From NCBI GenBank assembly GCA_003521815.1, contig DPHE01000024.1, positions 2,882 through 9,889 on the forward strand: DNA of 7,008 nucleotides. Direction: 5' to 3'. A program made the translations under genes and the position numbers. The notes under the pieces are model-generated. The model made no database searches, was not told the origin of the DNA, and saw nothing but the letters and a program-made list of their open reading frames with translations. Within the stretch, counting starts at the first letter, position 1; each line of letters begins with the position of its first letter. Below are positions 5,491-7,008 of this stretch, piece after piece. Source of the stretch: Colwellia sp. Its GTDB lineage: Bacteria > Pseudomonadota > Gammaproteobacteria > Enterobacterales > Alteromonadaceae.

Positions 5491-5519
5491 TTGATTATTG
5501 CCGTCAATATTTTTACAAA
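5491..5519 (+). promoter_or_regulatory. Candidate scoAB promoter
   Basis: TTGATT (5491-5496) and TACAAA (5514-5519) are spaced 17 bp apart, each matching 4 of 6 consensus bases. Transcription would start near 5526, leaving a short leader with the AAGGA ribosome site at 5531-5535 ahead of the ATG at 5543. The -35 lies 7 bp after the right arm of the inverted repeat, where an activator such as LysR could contact polymerase. Confidence 0.45.
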
Positions 5520-5542
5520 ATAAACCTCTTAAGGATTAAAAC

Positions 5543-6244
5543 ATGTCTGGATTTGATAAAGTGGTGGCAAGCTATGAAGAAGCAATGGCGGGTCTTGAAG
5601 ATAACATGACGGTTATTGCTGGTGGCTTTGGCTTATGTGGTATTCCTGAAGGGTTAATCGCCCAAATAGAAAAAATGGGGACCAAAGGGCTTACCGTTGC
5701 GTCGAATAACTGTGGTGTTGATAATTTTGGCTTAGGTTTATTATTACCAAAGCGTCAAATAAAAAAAATTATTGCGTCATACGTGGGTGAAAATGCTGAA
5801 TTTGAACGTCAAATGATGTCGGGTGAATTAGAAGTACAATTGACCCCACAAGGTACGTTAGCAGAACAGATGCGTGCTGGCGGTGCAGGTATTCCTGCCT
5901 TTTTCACAGCCACCGGTGTGGGTACTCCGGTAGCAGAAGGGAAAGAAGAGCGTAATATCAATGGCAGAGATTATATTTTGGAAGAAGCTATTACCGGTGA
6001 TTTTGCTATCGTGAAAGCATGGAAAGCAGATCGTTACGGTAATTTAGTGTTTCGCCATACGGCGCGTAACTTCAACCCTATGGCGGCAACTGCCGGTAAA
6101 ATTACGGTAGTAGAAGTGGAAGAAATTGTTGAACCTGGTGAGTTAGATCCTAATGAAATTCATACCCCCGGTATTTATGTTAACCGTTTAATCAAAGGCA
6201 ACTTTGAAAAACGCATAGAACAACGCACTGTGCGTTCAGTTTAA
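5543..6244 (+). CDS. scoA: 3-oxoacid (succinyl-CoA:3-ketoacid) CoA-transferase, subunit A
   Basis: The 233-residue protein is the alpha subunit of a heterodimeric family I CoA-transferase, which moves CoA between succinyl-CoA or acetyl-CoA and 3-oxoacids such as acetoacetate. Residues 20-35 (DNMTVIAGGFGLCGIP) fit the family signature of D/N-x-hydrophobic-GGF-x3-G-x-P. Further marks are ASNNCGVDNFGLGLLL (53-68), ASYVGENAEFERQ (78-90), the LTPQGTLAE stretch (100-108), GGAGIPAFFTATGVGT (113-128), ARNFNP (174-179) and HTPGIYV near the C-terminus. GLCGIPE with GIPAFF points to the ScoA type rather than E. coli AtoD, which reads GIGTPS and GLGGFL there. Length is typical. AAGGA eight bases before the ATG supports the start. 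It is followed at 10 bp by subunit B, so both are translated from one message, probably under the divergent LysR. The true acid substrate cannot be read from sequence. Confidence 0.93.
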   Translation: MSGFDKVVASYEEAMAGLEDNMTVIAGGFGLCGIPEGLIAQIEKMGTKGLTVASNNCGVDNFGLGLLLPKRQIKKIIASYVGENAEFERQMMSGELEVQLTPQGTLAEQMRAGGAGIPAFFTATGVGTPVAEGKEERNINGRDYILEEAITGDFAIVKAWKADRYGNLVFRHTARNFNPMAATAGKITVVEVEEIVEPGELDPNEIHTPGIYVNRLIKGNFEKRIEQRTVRSV

Positions 6245-6248
6245 GGAG
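6243..6248 (+). promoter_or_regulatory. Ribosome binding site of scoB, overlapping the scoA stop
   Basis: AAGGAG lies 6 bases before the scoB ATG and overlaps the scoA stop codon TAA (6242-6244). It is the strongest ribosome site in the window and suggests coupled translation giving equal amounts of both subunits. Confidence 0.8.
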
Positions 6249-6254
6249 AATAAT

Positions 6255-6911
6255 ATGGCGTTAACTCGTGAACAATTGGCTCAAAGAGTCGCACAAGAAT
6301 TACAAGATGGCTATTACGTTAACTTGGGTATTGGTATTCCTACCTTGGTCGCAAACTATGTACCAGAAGGCATGGAAGTTATGCTTCAATCTGAGAACGG
6401 TCTTTTAGGGATGGGGCAATTTCCCACCGAAGACGAGATAGATGCCGATTTGATCAATGCAGGTAAACAAACGGTTACCATGGCTACTGGGGCATCGTTA
6501 TTTGATAGTGCCACTTCTTTTGCTATGATACGTGGTGGGCATGTAGATTTAACGGTACTGGGTGCCTTTGAAGTGGATGTTAATGGGAATATTGCTTCTT
6601 ATATGATCCCGGGGAAGTTGATTAAAGGAATGGGCGGCGCGATGGATTTAGTTGCCGGTGCTGATAATATTATCGTCACGATGACGCACGCTTCTAAACA
6701 TGGTGTATCAAAATTATTAAGTAACTGCACTTTACCATTAACGGGTAAAGGATGTATCAAAAAAGTCATCACTGATCTTGCCTACATAGAAATTAAAGAC
6801 GGTAAGTTTCACTTAATTGAAAGAGCACCTGGCGTCTCGGTTGAAGAAATTATAGCATTGACCGCTGGAGAACTTGTTGTCCCTGACAACGTGCCTGAAA
6901 TGACTGTTTAG
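6255..6911 (+). CDS. scoB: 3-oxoacid (succinyl-CoA:3-ketoacid) CoA-transferase, subunit B
   Basis: The 218-residue protein is the beta subunit that carries the catalytic glutamate. LQSENGLLG (44-52) fits the family I active-site signature, placing the glutamate that forms the covalent CoA thioester at Glu47. Other conserved pieces are YYVNLGIGIPTLVANYVP (20-37), FPTEDEIDADLINAGKQTVT (about 56-75), GASLFDSATSFAMIRGGHVDLTVLGAFEVD (about 79-108), IPGKLIKGMGGAMDLVAGA (about 117-135) and the C-terminal RAPGVSVEEI. All match ScoB of succinyl-CoA:3-ketoacid transferases, and the length is usual. The enzyme acts in the cytosol, activating acetoacetate or related 3-oxoacids so that thiolase can cleave them to acetyl-CoA. 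It follows scoA by 10 bp. No terminator is seen in the 68 bp after it, so the operon may continue into the gene at 6980. Confidence 0.94.
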   Translation: MALTREQLAQRVAQELQDGYYVNLGIGIPTLVANYVPEGMEVMLQSENGLLGMGQFPTEDEIDADLINAGKQTVTMATGASLFDSATSFAMIRGGHVDLTVLGAFEVDVNGNIASYMIPGKLIKGMGGAMDLVAGADNIIVTMTHASKHGVSKLLSNCTLPLTGKGCIKKVITDLAYIEIKDGKFHLIERAPGVSVEEIIALTAGELVVPDNVPEMTV

Positions 6912-6979
6912 TAAGGTCAATAAAATGCGTTATTAATATTCCTTTAATCGTGTAAATGGCTTTGAAATGGAGAAATAAT

Positions 6980-7008
6980 ATGGCTAGAAAAGAAGTAATA
7001 GGTTTAGG
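6980..7008 (+). CDS. Start of a further gene, cut by the window end
   Basis: An ATG at 6980-6982 opens a frame reading MARKEVIGL before the window ends. GGAGAA (6969-6974) sits 5-6 bases upstream at good spacing, strongly supporting a real start. The gene follows scoB by 68 bp with no terminator between, so it may belong to the operon. A thiolase, dehydrogenase or short-chain acid transporter would be expected neighbours, but nine residues are too few to identify it. Confidence 0.6.

Noticed and set aside
5543..6911. AtoDA (acetate CoA-transferase) instead of ScoAB
   Set aside because: Subunit A reads GGFGLCGIPE and GGAGIPAFF, as in ScoA, not the GIGTPS and GLGGFL forms of E. coli AtoD.
1..7008. 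Mobile element, CRISPR array, toxin-antitoxin or defence system
   Set aside because: No transposase, integrase, regularly spaced repeats or recognised defence domains were seen; the genes are metabolic and regulatory.

Overview
The window is AT-rich DNA with gammaproteobacterial gene content. The Pat-type acetyltransferase, the ScoAB-type CoA-transferase with its divergent LysR regulator, the DUF2750 gene and a decayed TonB-dependent receptor together suggest a marine Alteromonadales-type bacterium (Colwellia/Thalassotalea-like). This placement is an inference from recalled protein similarity, not from a search. No tRNA, rRNA, CRISPR array or intact mobile element was seen.

Positions 1-1207 are mostly decayed. 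A TonB-dependent receptor fragment (64-297), truncated at both ends, is followed by an intact minus-strand DUF2750 gene (425-787) with a plausible terminator and a promoter overlapping a perfect palindrome. Next come a striking set of nested inverted repeats (874-920) and a frameshifted relic (949-1148) that resembles part of a multihaem-cytochrome-type protein.

Positions 1208-4326 hold a divergent pair: a small acyl carrier protein (minus) and an 894-residue Pat/PatZ-type protein (plus). The latter joins an NDP-forming acyl-CoA synthetase module to a C-terminal GNAT acetyltransferase. They share a 107-bp intergenic region with two inverted repeats. The large protein keeps the first phospho-histidine of the synthetase module but has an altered second-histidine loop, so its ligase activity is open. 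Its GNAT catalytic glutamate is present.

Positions 4505-7008 hold a ketone-body/short-chain acyl-CoA module. A LysR regulator (minus) diverges from scoA and scoB (plus), which are tightly coupled and encode the two subunits of a 3-oxoacid CoA-transferase. A further gene starts at 6980 with a good ribosome binding site and runs off the window. The LysR-scoA intergenic region carries an 11-bp inverted repeat that is a candidate LysR site.

The functional links are ordinary: CoA-ester metabolism recurs (ACP, acyl-CoA synthetase/acetyltransferase, CoA-transferase), but nothing shows that the two halves are co-regulated. The parts most worth checking are the ACP-Pat pairing, the altered phosphoryl-relay loop and the palindromes in the decayed region.
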